NCBI GenBank assembly: GCA_035606695.1
Contig: DATNEW010000034.1
Span: 1 to 64,000, forward strand
DNA length: 64,000 nt
Reading direction: 5' to 3'
DNA from: Gemmatimonadaceae bacterium
GTDB lineage: Bacteria; Gemmatimonadota; Gemmatimonadetes; Gemmatimonadales; Gemmatimonadaceae
In this document: positions 34,959 through 43,756 of the stretch, one piece after another
How positions within the stretch are numbered: position 1 is the first letter of the stretch
How the letters are laid out: each line of letters begins with the position of its first letter
Program-made: the position numbers and the translations under genes
Notes under the pieces: model-generated
Databases searched by the model: none
Seen by the model: the letters and a program-made list of their open reading frames with translations, nothing else
What the model was told of the DNA's origin: nothing

Positions 34959-36160
34959 GGCAACGGAGTCGTCGAAGTGAGTGAGAAGATTCGCAGCTCG
35001 GCCGTGGCGATCCACGCCGCCGCGAGATCGTCGATGTATTGCGAGATGACGTCGCGCGCGCTGCGCTGTGCCTGGAGCACGTTCGGCAGCGACTGCGCGC
35101 CCTCGCGATATGCCGTGATGGACATCTGCGCCACCCGCTCGGCACTCGTCACGAGCTGGCGGTCGCGCTCGACGCGCGCCAGCGCGTTCGATCGCTCGCG
35201 GATCGCGTGCGCGATCTGATTTCGAGCCTCGACCTGCGCGAGCGTCAACTCCGCCTGCGCGCGAATGCGTTCGGCTTGTGCCTGCGCGATTGGACCGCGG
35301 TTGCGATCAAATAGTGGCAATCCGATACCAATTCCGAACGTCGGAAGAATGCCAGGCTCCGCCTCCGGATCGCCGCCCGTCTCGATGCCGCCGGTAATGC
35401 TGAACTGCGACCACACCGAACGCCGTTGGAGCCGCTCGCTCAATTGCGCGGACTCGAGCGAAAGGCTCGCGGCGGACTCGTTGAGCGTCACCTGCCCCGT
35501 CGTCGCCGGCACGGGTGGTGTGGCGAGTGAATCCGTCGCGTTCACTTTCAGCGCGTCGCTCGCGATACCCAGCACCGCTTGCAGGTCGAGCAGCGCGGAG
35601 ATCCACGTCAGCGAGTCCGCCGCGGCGGCGTTCGCCTGCTGTCCGGCGTTGACGCGCGCCAGCTCCACATCCATGTCGGCCGCATCGCCCGCGTCGCGGC
35701 GCCGCTCGACCATGTGCAGCAGGCTATCCGCGTCGAGCGCGTTGCGGCGCGATAGTACGAGCTTCTCGCGCGCGGCAATGGCGTGCGTGTACGTCGTGTC
35801 GGCGTCCAGCGCGATCGACGCGCGCGCGAACTGATACCGCAGTTGTGCCGCTTGCACACCGACCTGCGCGGCGCGAATGCGCAGCTGCCGCAGCATCGGA
35901 AAATCGATCGGCACGTCCACCGTGAAGTGATACCGCGGGCGCGCCTTGCTGTACGCCGCGCTCAGCGTGGGATTCGGCAGCGCGCGCGCGCCGATCAGTG
36001 CCGCTGTCGCGACCGCGGTGTCGGCGCGTGCCACGCCCAACCGGGCACCGCGATCGAGTGCGGTCTCGACGGCGCTCGCGCGCGAGTATGGAGTGGCTTG
36101 TGCATGAATGGACGCGGCGGGAATGACACAGGCCGCGGCCAGGGCAATGCGAAGTCGCAT
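34955..36160 (-). CDS. TolC-like outer-membrane efflux protein
   Basis: A 401-residue outer-membrane factor with signal peptide (MRLRIALAAACVIPAASIHAQ) and two OEP repeats of long helices (ALPNPTLSAAYSKARP; ERVAQMSITAYREGAQSLP, VLQAQRSARD). First gene of the four-gene efflux unit and 46 bp downstream of the histidine kinase, so probably under the same two-component control. Together with the adaptor and pump it spans the whole envelope. Confidence 0.92.
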   Translation of the reverse strand: MRLRIALAAACVIPAASIHAQATPYSRASAVETALDRGARLGVARADTAVATAALIGARALPNPTLSAAYSKARPRYHFTVDVPIDFPMLRQLRIRAAQVGVQAAQLRYQFARASIALDADTTYTHAIAAREKLVLSRRNALDADSLLHMVERRRDAGDAADMDVELARVNAGQQANAAAADSLTWISALLDLQAVLGIASDALKVNATDSLATPPVPATTGQVTLNESAASLSLESAQLSERLQRRSVWSQFSITGGIETGGDPEAEPGILPTFGIGIGLPLFDRNRGPIAQAQAERIRAQAELTLAQVEARNQIAHAIRERSNALARVERDRQLVTSAERVAQMSITAYREGAQSLPNVLQAQRSARDVISQYIDDLAAAWIATAELRIFSLTSTTPLP

Positions 36161-36206
36161 GTCCTCGGGTTTGGGGCGTGACGCCGAAGCCTACGGCGCA
36201 AACCTG

Positions 36207-37514
36207 TCAGGAGAATGACAGCGAGGCGGAATCGGCCGGGGGAAAGTGAACGGCGACCCTGGTGCCTTGTCCAGCCTCCGACGCCACGTCGATGCGCGCG
36301 TCATGCGCGTCGGCAATCCATCGCGCGATCGAGAGGCCGAGGCCGGCGCCTTGCGCGGCATCACCACTGCCGCGCGTGCGCGCGGGATCGCCGCGAAAGA
36401 ATCGCTCGAAGATTCGCGGAAGCTGGTCGGGCGGAATACCACAGCCCGTGTCCGCCACACGCAGCGTCGGCTGGCCGTTCACCGACTCGACGTCGACGCG
36501 CACCTCGCCGCCCGCACCGGTGAACTTGACCGCGTTGTCGAGGAGAATGAGCACGAGCTGTCGAAGCAGCGCGGGATCGCCGGCGACAGGCGCTTCGTCG
36601 AATGCGCCGACGTCGAGCCGCACGCCCTTGCGATCGGCGATCGCGCGTGCGGCGGTCGCGGCATCCAGCGTGATGTCGTCGAGGAAAACGCGCGCGCGTT
36701 CGATCGGTCGCTCGCCCGAATCCGCGCGGGCGAGCGTGAGCAAATCCTCAACGATTCTCCCGAGCCGCTCCGCCTCGTGCTCGATGCCGAGAAGAGCCTC
36801 CGTATAGTCCTCGGGATTCCGCGACCGCTGCAGCGCGATCTCGGCACGGCTGCGCACGACGGTGATCGGCGTGCGCAGCTCGTGCGCGGCGTCAGCCATG
36901 AACTGGCGCATGTGGTCGATTGCGCGCTCGACGGGTCGCGTGGACTGGCGCGCGACGAACCACCCGCCTGCCGACCCCAGAACGACAGCGAACAACGCGG
37001 CTGCACCGAATGCCGCGATCAGCGTCGTGTATCGATCCTCGAGCTCGACCTCGTCGGCGACGGCGACCGCGACGTACGTGTCCCGGCCCGCGCGAAACGC
37101 GCGCGCCTGCGCACGGAGAATGCGATCGGCACCGACGCCGTGCGATGCCGACGCCGTCCCGGCTCGCGCCGCTCGACTCGCGACTTCGCCGACCCACGGC
37201 TCGGTCAGTGCGCTGTCGGACGCGAGGAGCGCACCGCCGGCGGAATACACGAGCAAATGACGATCGGGCACGCGGAGTGCGCGCGGTGCCTCGGTCACGC
37301 CTCGCTCCTGCGCGACGCCGGCGAGATGTGCCGATGCATCGCGCAACGACGCATCCAGATCGGCGTCGAAGCGCTGCGTGATCGCCGCGAACACGCCGAT
37401 GCCCAGCAGCGTGAGGATGACGAGGATCGTGCCGGCGTACCACGCCGTGAGTCGCAGACGCAAGCCACGCAGCGACGTGGTCAAAATGGGACGCCGCTCC
37501 AGCGTCTCGCTCAC
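36207..37514 (-). CDS. Sensor histidine kinase of the envelope/efflux cluster
   Basis: A 435-residue membrane kinase. GTG start (37514) overlaps the response-regulator stop (GTGA), deciding the start over the longer open frame. First helix at about 24-46, periplasmic loop to about 163, second helix about 164-186, short HAMP-like linker, phosphoacceptor FMADAAHELRTP (His211), then N-box LILLDNAVKF, DTGCGI, FERFF and GAGLGLSIARW. QseC/BasS-class layout with a periplasmic sensor of about 115 residues of no recognised type. Partner is the OmpR-type regulator encoded just before it. Confidence 0.93.
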   Translation of the reverse strand: MSETLERRPILTTSLRGLRLRLTAWYAGTILVILTLLGIGVFAAITQRFDADLDASLRDASAHLAGVAQERGVTEAPRALRVPDRHLLVYSAGGALLASDSALTEPWVGEVASRAARAGTASASHGVGADRILRAQARAFRAGRDTYVAVAVADEVELEDRYTTLIAAFGAAALFAVVLGSAGGWFVARQSTRPVERAIDHMRQFMADAAHELRTPITVVRSRAEIALQRSRNPEDYTEALLGIEHEAERLGRIVEDLLTLARADSGERPIERARVFLDDITLDAATAARAIADRKGVRLDVGAFDEAPVAGDPALLRQLVLILLDNAVKFTGAGGEVRVDVESVNGQPTLRVADTGCGIPPDQLPRIFERFFRGDPARTRGSGDAAQGAGLGLSIARWIADAHDARIDVASEAGQGTRVAVHFPPADSASLSFS

Positions 37515-38179
37515 GGACCGAGGCGGTAGCCGGCGCCGCGCAGAGTGTGAATCAGCTTGACGTCGAACTCGTCGTCGATCTTGCGGCGCAGCCTCCGCAC
37601 CAGCACCTCGAGCACGTTCGTGAACGGGTCGTGATTCTCGTCCCACACGTGCGCCGTGATCGCCGCGCGATCGACCACCTGCCCCGCATGCCGCGCGAAG
37701 AATTCGAGGAGCGCGAACTCTTTCGCCGTGAGCTCGATGCGCGCCCCGCCCCGCCGCACCTGGTGCGAGCGCATGTCCACCTCGAGATCCGCGACGCGAA
37801 CGACTTCCGGAAGCGTCGACGGCGGCCGGCGCGCGAGTGCCCGAATGCGCGCCACGAGCTCGCGAAACGCGAACGGCTTCGGCAGGTAATCGTCGGCGCC
37901 GGAATCCAAACCGCGCACGCGATCCTCGACGGCGTCGCGCGCCGTCAGCATCAGCACCGGCGTCGCGACCCCCCGCGCCCGCAGGGTGCGACAGAGCTCG
38001 AATCCGTCGCCGCCGGGGAGCATGACGTCGAGCACGATGACGTCGAACGCGCCGAGGATGGCGCGCGATTTCCCGCCGTCGAACGTGGATTCCCGAACGA
38101 CCTGAAACCCGTCTTCCGTCAGTCCTTCGCGAAGAATCGAGGCCAGCTCGGCGTCGTCCTCGACGAGGAGAATGCGCAT
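37511..38179 (-). CDS. OmpR/PhoB family response regulator
   Basis: A 222-residue regulator: receiver with acidic pair Glu7/Asp8/Asp9 (VEDDAE), phospho-Asp51 (VIVLDVMLPGG), Thr79 (MLTARD) and Lys101 (LPKPF); C-terminal winged helix (LTAKEFALLEFFARH, NVLEVLVRRLRRKID, HTLRGAGYRL). It starts 3 bp after the stop of the permease gene and overlaps the kinase start. Likely controls its own cluster and possibly the efflux genes downstream. Confidence 0.95.
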   Translation of the reverse strand: MRILLVEDDAELASILREGLTEDGFQVVRESTFDGGKSRAILGAFDVIVLDVMLPGGDGFELCRTLRARGVATPVLMLTARDAVEDRVRGLDSGADDYLPKPFAFRELVARIRALARRPPSTLPEVVRVADLEVDMRSHQVRRGGARIELTAKEFALLEFFARHAGQVVDRAAITAHVWDENHDPFTNVLEVLVRRLRRKIDDEFDVKLIHTLRGAGYRLGP

Positions 38180-38182
38180 GCG

Positions 38183-39397
38183 TTATTCGTAGCGCAGTGC
38201 GGCGATGGGATCAAGCGACGACGCGCGCCGGGCAGGCCAGACTCCGAACAACACGCCCACACCCGCCGCGAAGAGAAACGCCAATACGATCGACGTCGGA
38301 CCAATCGCGGTGCTCCACCCGAACGAGTTGCGAAGCACGACCGCGCCGCCGACACCCAGCACGATGCCGATCGTGCCGCCGAGCAGACACAACGTCACGG
38401 CTTCGACCAGAAACTGAAACAGAATCGTTCGCTTCGTGGCGCCGAGTGCCTTCCGAATGCCGATCTCGCGCGTACGCTCGGTCACCGACACGAGCATGAT
38501 GTTCATGATGCCGATGCCGCCGACCAGCAGCGACACCGCGGCGATGCCCGCCAACAGGCTCGTGAACACCTGCGTCGTCTCACCCAGCGTCGCCAGCAGG
38601 TCCGCCTGATTGCGAATGCGAAAATCATCGGCATCGTCCGGCCGCAGATGATGTGAGCGCCTCAGCGCCTGACCGATCTCGCCCATCGCTTCCGGCAACG
38701 CGGCTTCGTTCTCCGCGAGCGCGAAGAGGTCGTCCAATCGCTCCGTCTTGAACAGGCGATATCGCCCCGTGCCGAACGGAATGAACACTTGGTCGTCGGC
38801 GCTGCCGAATCCCGCGCCCGCTCCCTTGGACTGCAGCACGCCGATGACCTGAAACTGCATGCCGCCAATGCGCACGTTCTCGCCGATCAACGCGCCCGGG
38901 TCGCGAACGCCGAGCAGGCTCGGCACGTTCGAGCCGAGCACCGCGACGCGCTGCCGTCCGATGTCTTCACCCGAGGTGAACATGCGGCCGCGGTCGATCA
39001 CGAAGTGTTGCACCTGCGCGAAATTCGCCGTCGCGCCGACGATCTTGGTACTCGCATTGTGATCGGTCCACTGGATCTGCAGATCCTTGTCCTGCTGCGG
39101 CTCGACGGCAAGCACATGCTCCGCGTGCTCGTTGATCGAGGCCACGTCGTCCATCGTCACGCGCTTGCGGACGTTCGTCTGGATGCCGTTCGTGCGCACC
39201 CACTGCGCGTCGATTTGGAGGGTGGTGGTACCGAGCCGAGCGATGCGATCGCGCACCGACGCCTGCGCGCCGTCGCCCAGGGCGATCATGGCGATGACCG
39301 CGGCCACTCCAATCACGATACCCAGCATGGTGAGCAACGAACGGAGCACGTTCGCGCGCAGCGCAGCGAACGCGATCTGTATGACTTCGAGCGGCAC
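38183..39397 (-). CDS. MacB-type ABC permease lacking an ATPase domain
   Basis: A 404-residue FtsX-fold permease: N-terminal helix (LLTMLGIVIGVAAVIAMIAL), MacB periplasmic core domain (about 50-240) and three C-terminal helices (VSLLVGGIGIMNIMLVSVTERTREIGIRKALGATKRT... in the FtsX module), ending with the conserved DPIAALRYE. GTG start at 39397 has GAGGA about 6 bp upstream. MacB normally carries its own ATPase, or has a LolD-like partner beside it; neither is present in this cluster. It may borrow an ATPase from elsewhere, or act as a passive partner of the two-component system, as BceAB permeases do (inference). Confidence 0.92.
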   Translation of the reverse strand: MPLEVIQIAFAALRANVLRSLLTMLGIVIGVAAVIAMIALGDGAQASVRDRIARLGTTTLQIDAQWVRTNGIQTNVRKRVTMDDVASINEHAEHVLAVEPQQDKDLQIQWTDHNASTKIVGATANFAQVQHFVIDRGRMFTSGEDIGRQRVAVLGSNVPSLLGVRDPGALIGENVRIGGMQFQVIGVLQSKGAGAGFGSADDQVFIPFGTGRYRLFKTERLDDLFALAENEAALPEAMGEIGQALRRSHHLRPDDADDFRIRNQADLLATLGETTQVFTSLLAGIAAVSLLVGGIGIMNIMLVSVTERTREIGIRKALGATKRTILFQFLVEAVTLCLLGGTIGIVLGVGGAVVLRNSFGWSTAIGPTSIVLAFLFAAGVGVLFGVWPARRASSLDPIAALRYE

Positions 39398-39458
39398 GAC
39401 GGACGTTCCTCGGGCGGGTGGAGGCGGTGCTACCGCCGGAACGTATGGCGGCGACCTG

Positions 39459-40178
39459 TCACGAGGATGACAGCGTAAACCCTCTGTGATGGAGGACGAT
39501 TCCCGCCACGCTGATGCAGATCGCCAGCCAGGCGGCCCCAGCGGCCCATCCGCCCAGCACGTCGCTCGGGTAGTGAACGCCGAGATAAATCCGGCTGGCG
39601 CCGACGAGCATCACGAAGATCGCGGCGGCGCCGATCGCGACCGCGTGTCCACCGCGCCCAAGCTGTCGTGAAACGAAGAGCAGATAGACGAGCATGCCGC
39701 AGCCGATGATCGACGCCATCGCGTGACCTGACGGAAAGCTGAACGAATTGCCGGTGAGATACTGCGTGCCATAGGGCGGACGCGTGCGATGCACGACCGC
39801 CTTGAGCAGCCGTTCGAGCAAGCCGCCGCCCGCGAACGCCGCGACCCACGTGACGAACAGCGTGGGCCATCGCCGCGCGAGCAGATAGATACCGCCGACG
39901 ATCGCGAGAATGGTCATCGCGACGGGAGATCCAACGCGCGACATGAAATTGAAGAACGCCAACCCGGCCGGCGTGGTCTGCGCATGGATCATTCGGTCCG
40001 CGAACTTGTCGAAGCGAACGAGAAATGCGTTGTCGAGCACCGCATCGAGCAATGATGCGAACAGCCACAGCGCGCCCGCGACCACGACGAGCCCCAGCGT
40101 CAAATGCAGGCCGAGAAACGTGGACGTGTCGAGGCGTCGTTCGAGAAATTTCCTGAAGTGGACCGGCGAAACGTTCAA
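39459..40178 (-). CDS. PAP2 family lipid phosphatase (intact catalytic motifs)
   Basis: A 239-residue six-helix membrane phosphatase. All three motifs are intact: C1 LKAVVHRTRPPYG, C2 FPSGHAMAS, C3 GASRIYLGVHYPSD. It would dephosphorylate undecaprenyl-, phosphatidylglycerol- or lipid A-type phosphates at the periplasmic face (PgpB/LpxT-like). The start is TTG at 40178, overlapping the PepSY stop (TTGA); no alternative ATG precedes the first helix, so coupling to the PepSY gene is likely. 61 bp separate it from the permease. Confidence 0.92.
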   Translation of the reverse strand: MNVSPVHFRKFLERRLDTSTFLGLHLTLGLVVVAGALWLFASLLDAVLDNAFLVRFDKFADRMIHAQTTPAGLAFFNFMSRVGSPVAMTILAIVGGIYLLARRWPTLFVTWVAAFAGGGLLERLLKAVVHRTRPPYGTQYLTGNSFSFPSGHAMASIIGCGMLVYLLFVSRQLGRGGHAVAIGAAAIFVMLVGASRIYLGVHYPSDVLGGWAAGAAWLAICISVAGIVLHHRGFTLSSS

Positions 40179-40558
40179 GGTTTCTTCTTTCCCTTCTTCG
40201 CCTCGGCCCTCTCCGCCTTCGCCTCGGCTTGTTCGGCCGCGGCGCTCTCGTGCTGCACCTTGCCGATCATTTTGCCTGTTTTGGCGTCGACGTTGACTTC
40301 GTCGGTGCCCGACTTGCCGGCGGCCTTCACGTCCATCGAATAGATGAGCCGGCCGCCTTCGCGTTCGAGCTCGATGCTCGACACTTTCCCGTTCGGCACG
40401 GCCTTCTTCGCGACCGCGATCGCGGCGGCTTCAGTGACCCTGGCTTGCCGCGCGAGGGAATCCGGAAGATCCCGCTTGTAGCTCGGCTGCTGCGCCAACG
40501 CGGGGGTCGCGGTGAATCCGATCGCGGCCACGCCCCCGAACAGCGTCAGACGTCGCAT
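40175..40558 (-). CDS. PepSY domain periplasmic protein
   Basis: A 127-residue exported protein. Strong ribosome binding site GGGAGGAG 5-6 bp upstream fixes the ATG at 40558 (MRRLTLFGGVAAIGF, cleavage near ALAQ). The mature region is a PepSY domain (AAAIAVAKKAVPNGKVSSIE, YSMDVKAAGKSGTDEVNVDA) with a Lys/Ala/Glu-rich C-terminal tail. PepSY proteins modulate peptidases or sensor kinases in the periplasm and often accompany two-component systems. First gene of the nine-gene minus-strand cluster. The frame stays open upstream through a 9-bp tandem repeat that supplies extra ATG/GTG codons. Confidence 0.88.
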   Translation of the reverse strand: MRRLTLFGGVAAIGFTATPALAQQPSYKRDLPDSLARQARVTEAAAIAVAKKAVPNGKVSSIELEREGGRLIYSMDVKAAGKSGTDEVNVDAKTGKMIGKVQHESAAAEQAEAKAERAEAKKGKKKP

Positions 40559-40573
40559 GAGACTCCTCCCGAG

Positions 40574-40627
40574 ATGAAGTACGTGAAGTACGTGAAGCAC
40601 GTGAAGCATGTGAACCATGTGAAGCAA
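40574..40627 (-). repeat. Six 9-bp tandem repeats in the pepSY leader
   Basis: Units of the form GTGAAGTAC/GTGAAGCAC (plus strand) repeat six times. On the mRNA strand they read ATGCTTCAC or GTGCTTCAC and are in frame with the PepSY gene, giving a Leu-His-Met/Val peptide if translated. The array ends 7 bp before the Shine-Dalgarno, so copy-number change would alter the leader by whole codons. Confidence 0.8.
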
Positions 40628-40745
40628 TTCGTGAACGCACCGTGCGCGTGAGGAAGCTGATGGAACGTACCTGTCCGCAGCGTGACATCGAATCGACCGA
40701 CACTCCGGACTCAGCCACGGTCAGATATTTGCTTTCGCGCAGGGT

Positions 40746-42440
40746 ATGATCGCCGCCCTGCTCCTGACCGCCCTGATCGCGAAGGCCGACACGAATGCCG
40801 ACTCGAGCGCTACGTGCAAGGGCGAGCGCGTGTCGGCCGTTTCGATCAACGCTCGGCGCCCCAGCTTTGGCGGCAGCGCGAGCAAATGGCGGACGATCGC
40901 GCACGCGTTGGGTCTCCATCACGTGACGACCCGGTCGGGCGTCATTCGCGCGTTTTCGTTCGTCCACCCGGGCGACGAGTGCACCACCCAGCGCATGCAG
41001 GAGACCGAGCGCGTGCTTCGCGCGCTGCCGTTTCTCGCCGACGCATCCGTTCGGGCGGTGCCCTCCGACAGCGGCATGGTCGCTGTCGAGATCGAGACGA
41101 CGGACGAAGTGCCCGTGCTCGCCGCCGGTGGGTTGCGACACGCCGTTCCCACTTCCTTCTCGGTCGGCAACGAAAATCTGTTCGGGTTGGGTACGATGGT
41201 CGACTTCGGCATCGGCAGCAACTCGCCCTACCGCACGTCGGGCTTCGTCAGAGGTTCCGTGTACGGCGTATTCGGCAGCCCAACGCTCGCCACCGCCAAC
41301 GCAACGCGCGAGCGACTCGGCGATCATGTCGATCTCGCGCTCTCGCGACTCCTGCTGTCCGATCTCCAGCGCGTTGCCTGGAATGCGACGTATCGCGCCG
41401 GCGACGACTTCCCGATCGTCGTGAGGCCGGTGGGCGACGACCAATCGGTTGAGGTCCACGATCACCGCTGGTCGGTCGGCACGATCCATCGCGTCAACTT
41501 CGGCGCCACGCCATTCCTCATCGGTCCCGTAGTGCTCGGCAACTCGATATCGCCTGCCTCGACGTCGATCGTCGTGTCCGACTCCGGTGCGGTGGTGCAG
41601 CGCGACAGCGCGTTGCTCGCGCGCTTTCAGCCGTTTCACGCGATGCGTCTGGGCGCGCTCGTCGGCGCACGGCGCGTTCGGTTCGTCACGCGGAACGGAT
41701 TCGACGCGCTCTTCGCGCCACAGGATTTGATGGTCGGATGGCAGGCCGGCACGCTCGCCGCACCGTCGCTGACGCACGACGGCGGACACGACTTTCTTCT
41801 GGCGCCGAGTATCTACGTCGGAGCCGCGTCACGCAGGACAGCGATTCTTGCCGACCTCGAGGGAGAAGCCCGCCGCGAATTCGACAGCGGCACCACGGCG
41901 ACCATCGCCAACGTGCACGCGACCGCTTACGTGAAGCCGAGCGAGCGGCTGCTGCTGTCGGCGGAAGACAATTTTTCCGTCATCGACCGCGCCGCGTTGC
42001 CGACGCAGCTCACGATGAGCGATGCACTCGGTGGTCCGCGCGGTTTCGCCGGCTCGCCGCTCCTTGGCGCGCGGCGCGACGTGCTTCGTCTCGAGGCGCG
42101 CTTCGCCGTTCCCGCTCTCGTACACCGCGCCGATCTCGGTGTCGCGTTATTCGCTGATGCAGGTTGGATCGACGCCGGCAACGTACCCTTCGGCACGACG
42201 GGCACCGCGCACAGCGTTGGCTTCAGTCTCATCGGCGCATACCCGACGCGGTCGAAGCACACGTATCGTCTCGACGTCGCCTTTCCGACCGGCGGTACGG
42301 GAGGTACCGGCATTCACCGCGTGCAGGTGCGGTTCATCAACGGCGATCCCACGTCGAACTTCGCCGTGGAACCGGGCGACGTGACACAGGCGCGCATGGC
42401 GCCCGTGCCCTCGTCGCTGTTCACATGGCCCGGTCGTTAG
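40746..42440 (+). CDS. Omp85-family outer-membrane protein with reduced POTRA region
   Basis: A 564-residue protein with a short signal (MIAALLLTALIAKA). Residues about 55-115 resemble a single POTRA-like element (ERVLRALPFLADASVRAVP, VAVEIETTDEVPVLAAGG). A barrel of about 430 residues follows with the Omp85 hallmark near the end (LGGPRGFAGSPLLGARR, then LRLEARFAVP), and it closes with beta strands (RVQVRFINGD). BamA has five POTRA domains and TamA three; here only one fits. It could insert or secrete a dedicated substrate, or be a two-partner-secretion-like pore. No partner gene is visible. Convergent with a YncE-like gene. Confidence 0.7.
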   Translation: MIAALLLTALIAKADTNADSSATCKGERVSAVSINARRPSFGGSASKWRTIAHALGLHHVTTRSGVIRAFSFVHPGDECTTQRMQETERVLRALPFLADASVRAVPSDSGMVAVEIETTDEVPVLAAGGLRHAVPTSFSVGNENLFGLGTMVDFGIGSNSPYRTSGFVRGSVYGVFGSPTLATANATRERLGDHVDLALSRLLLSDLQRVAWNATYRAGDDFPIVVRPVGDDQSVEVHDHRWSVGTIHRVNFGATPFLIGPVVLGNSISPASTSIVVSDSGAVVQRDSALLARFQPFHAMRLGALVGARRVRFVTRNGFDALFAPQDLMVGWQAGTLAAPSLTHDGGHDFLLAPSIYVGAASRRTAILADLEGEARREFDSGTTATIANVHATAYVKPSERLLLSAEDNFSVIDRAALPTQLTMSDALGGPRGFAGSPLLGARRDVLRLEARFAVPALVHRADLGVALFADAGWIDAGNVPFGTTGTAHSVGFSLIGAYPTRSKHTYRLDVAFPTGGTGGTGIHRVQVRFINGDPTSNFAVEPGDVTQARMAPVPSSLFTWPGR

Positions 42441-42454
42441 GCGAAACGCTCGCG

Positions 42455-43594
42455 CTATTTCCCGATCATCAAAATCGTGAACGATCCCGGAATCGCCGGG
42501 GCGAAACCGCCGCGTCCACCGCCCGGCGGCGGCGGCGGTGCCGGTCCCCGCTCCTGGCTCATCGCGAAAACGTGGCCCGTCTTCGGATCGAACGTGATCG
42601 TGCGCGCGCCGTTCATCGTCTGAAGATTCTGCTCGACCTCGAACGTCGCGGGGCTGGTCTCCTTCACCACCGTCAACGTCCCGTTGCCGTGCGTGCTGAA
42701 CGCTTCCATCGTCGCGGGATTGAACGTCGCCCCGTCGGACCCGCCGGCCAGCGGCAGTGTCGTCAGAATCTTTCCATCCTTTGCGCTGAGGATCACCATC
42801 TTCGGCTGCGCCGGCTGCACCGGCGGATTGCCGGATTGGGCGCACGCGGCGAACAGCACGTGATTCTTCGTGTCGATCGCAAGGCCGTTGCATCCGCCGA
42901 CATCGCCGAAGGAGTAGTGTGTCGTCGTCTTCATCGCTCGCGTGTCCACGACGGCGACGCCACCCTCCGGCCGATCCTGCATCACGACGTACAACGTGCC
43001 GTTGCCGTCGGACACCGCTTGCTCGGGTGTGCCGCCGAGCGGAATGCGTCCCAGCACCGTGCCGGTCTTCGAGTCGATCACGGTGGCGTCTTTCGTCGGA
43101 TGACTGAAAACGTAGACGCGATCGTTGAAGTTGTCGAAGTAGATGCCATCCGGACCGACGCCCGAATCGATCGGGATGCTCTTGATGATCTGCAGCGACT
43201 TCGTGTCGAACATCGTGATCTGCGGCCGGCTGCTCGAAAACCCGTGTCCGGATTTTGGATCGACCGCAACGCCGTTGCCCTGCGAGTTTGGCGCGGTGAG
43301 AATCTGACCGACCGATGTGAGATCATCGAGGTTGTACACCTCGATGCGCGGCGCGACAGCCTCGCGCGCGGGTGTGCTGTCGGTGGCCGCCGCCGCGCGA
43401 ATGCCACCGCGCGGGATGTACAGGCGGCGTCCGACGGGATCGGCCTGGATGTAATCCCAACCGCCTTCGCCGCCGACACGGGCGCGCGTCAACACCTTGT
43501 ACGGTGATTCACTGAACGACACGGGCTGCTGCGCTGAAAGCGTCGCGGCAACGCCGAGTGCGCCGAATGCGCAGAGCAGCGGAATGCGAGTCAT
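42455..43594 (-). CDS. YncE-like beta-propeller, second copy
   Basis: A 379-residue exported propeller (signal MTRIPLLCAFGALGVAATLSAQ), paralogue of 29663-30691: shared GGEGGWDYIQADPVGRRLY versus GGEGAFDYVAVDPSSGNVY, QTMNGARTITFDPKTGHVF versus QTMRGARTIGVDTKSHAAY. Low-complexity PPPPPGGGRGG loop before the last strand, as in the paralogue. GAGGG about 9 bp upstream supports the start. Unlike its paralogue it stands alone, convergent with the Omp85 gene. Confidence 0.87.
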   Translation of the reverse strand: MTRIPLLCAFGALGVAATLSAQQPVSFSESPYKVLTRARVGGEGGWDYIQADPVGRRLYIPRGGIRAAAATDSTPAREAVAPRIEVYNLDDLTSVGQILTAPNSQGNGVAVDPKSGHGFSSSRPQITMFDTKSLQIIKSIPIDSGVGPDGIYFDNFNDRVYVFSHPTKDATVIDSKTGTVLGRIPLGGTPEQAVSDGNGTLYVVMQDRPEGGVAVVDTRAMKTTTHYSFGDVGGCNGLAIDTKNHVLFAACAQSGNPPVQPAQPKMVILSAKDGKILTTLPLAGGSDGATFNPATMEAFSTHGNGTLTVVKETSPATFEVEQNLQTMNGARTITFDPKTGHVFAMSQERGPAPPPPPGGGRGGFAPAIPGSFTILMIGK

Positions 43595-43756
43595 GATCGA
43601 GCCCTCGTGCGAGGAGATGAACCTGCCGCCAAAGCTACTACCAGTTAGCGGCGCTGCACCACCAGCACCACGAACGAGCCGGGTATGACCTTCGGCCGTT
43701 GTCGCGATCCCGCGGGTACCCCGCCTTGCAGTCCGAGATCACCACTCGCCGACGGC

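Noticed and set aside
37515-37646. A longer N-terminus of the histidine kinase at 36207-37514
   Set aside because: The extra 44 codons overlap the response-regulator gene and encode no signal or helix; the GTGA overlap is the natural start.
40574-40627. CRISPR or attachment site
   Set aside because: Units of 9 bp are a simple tandem repeat.
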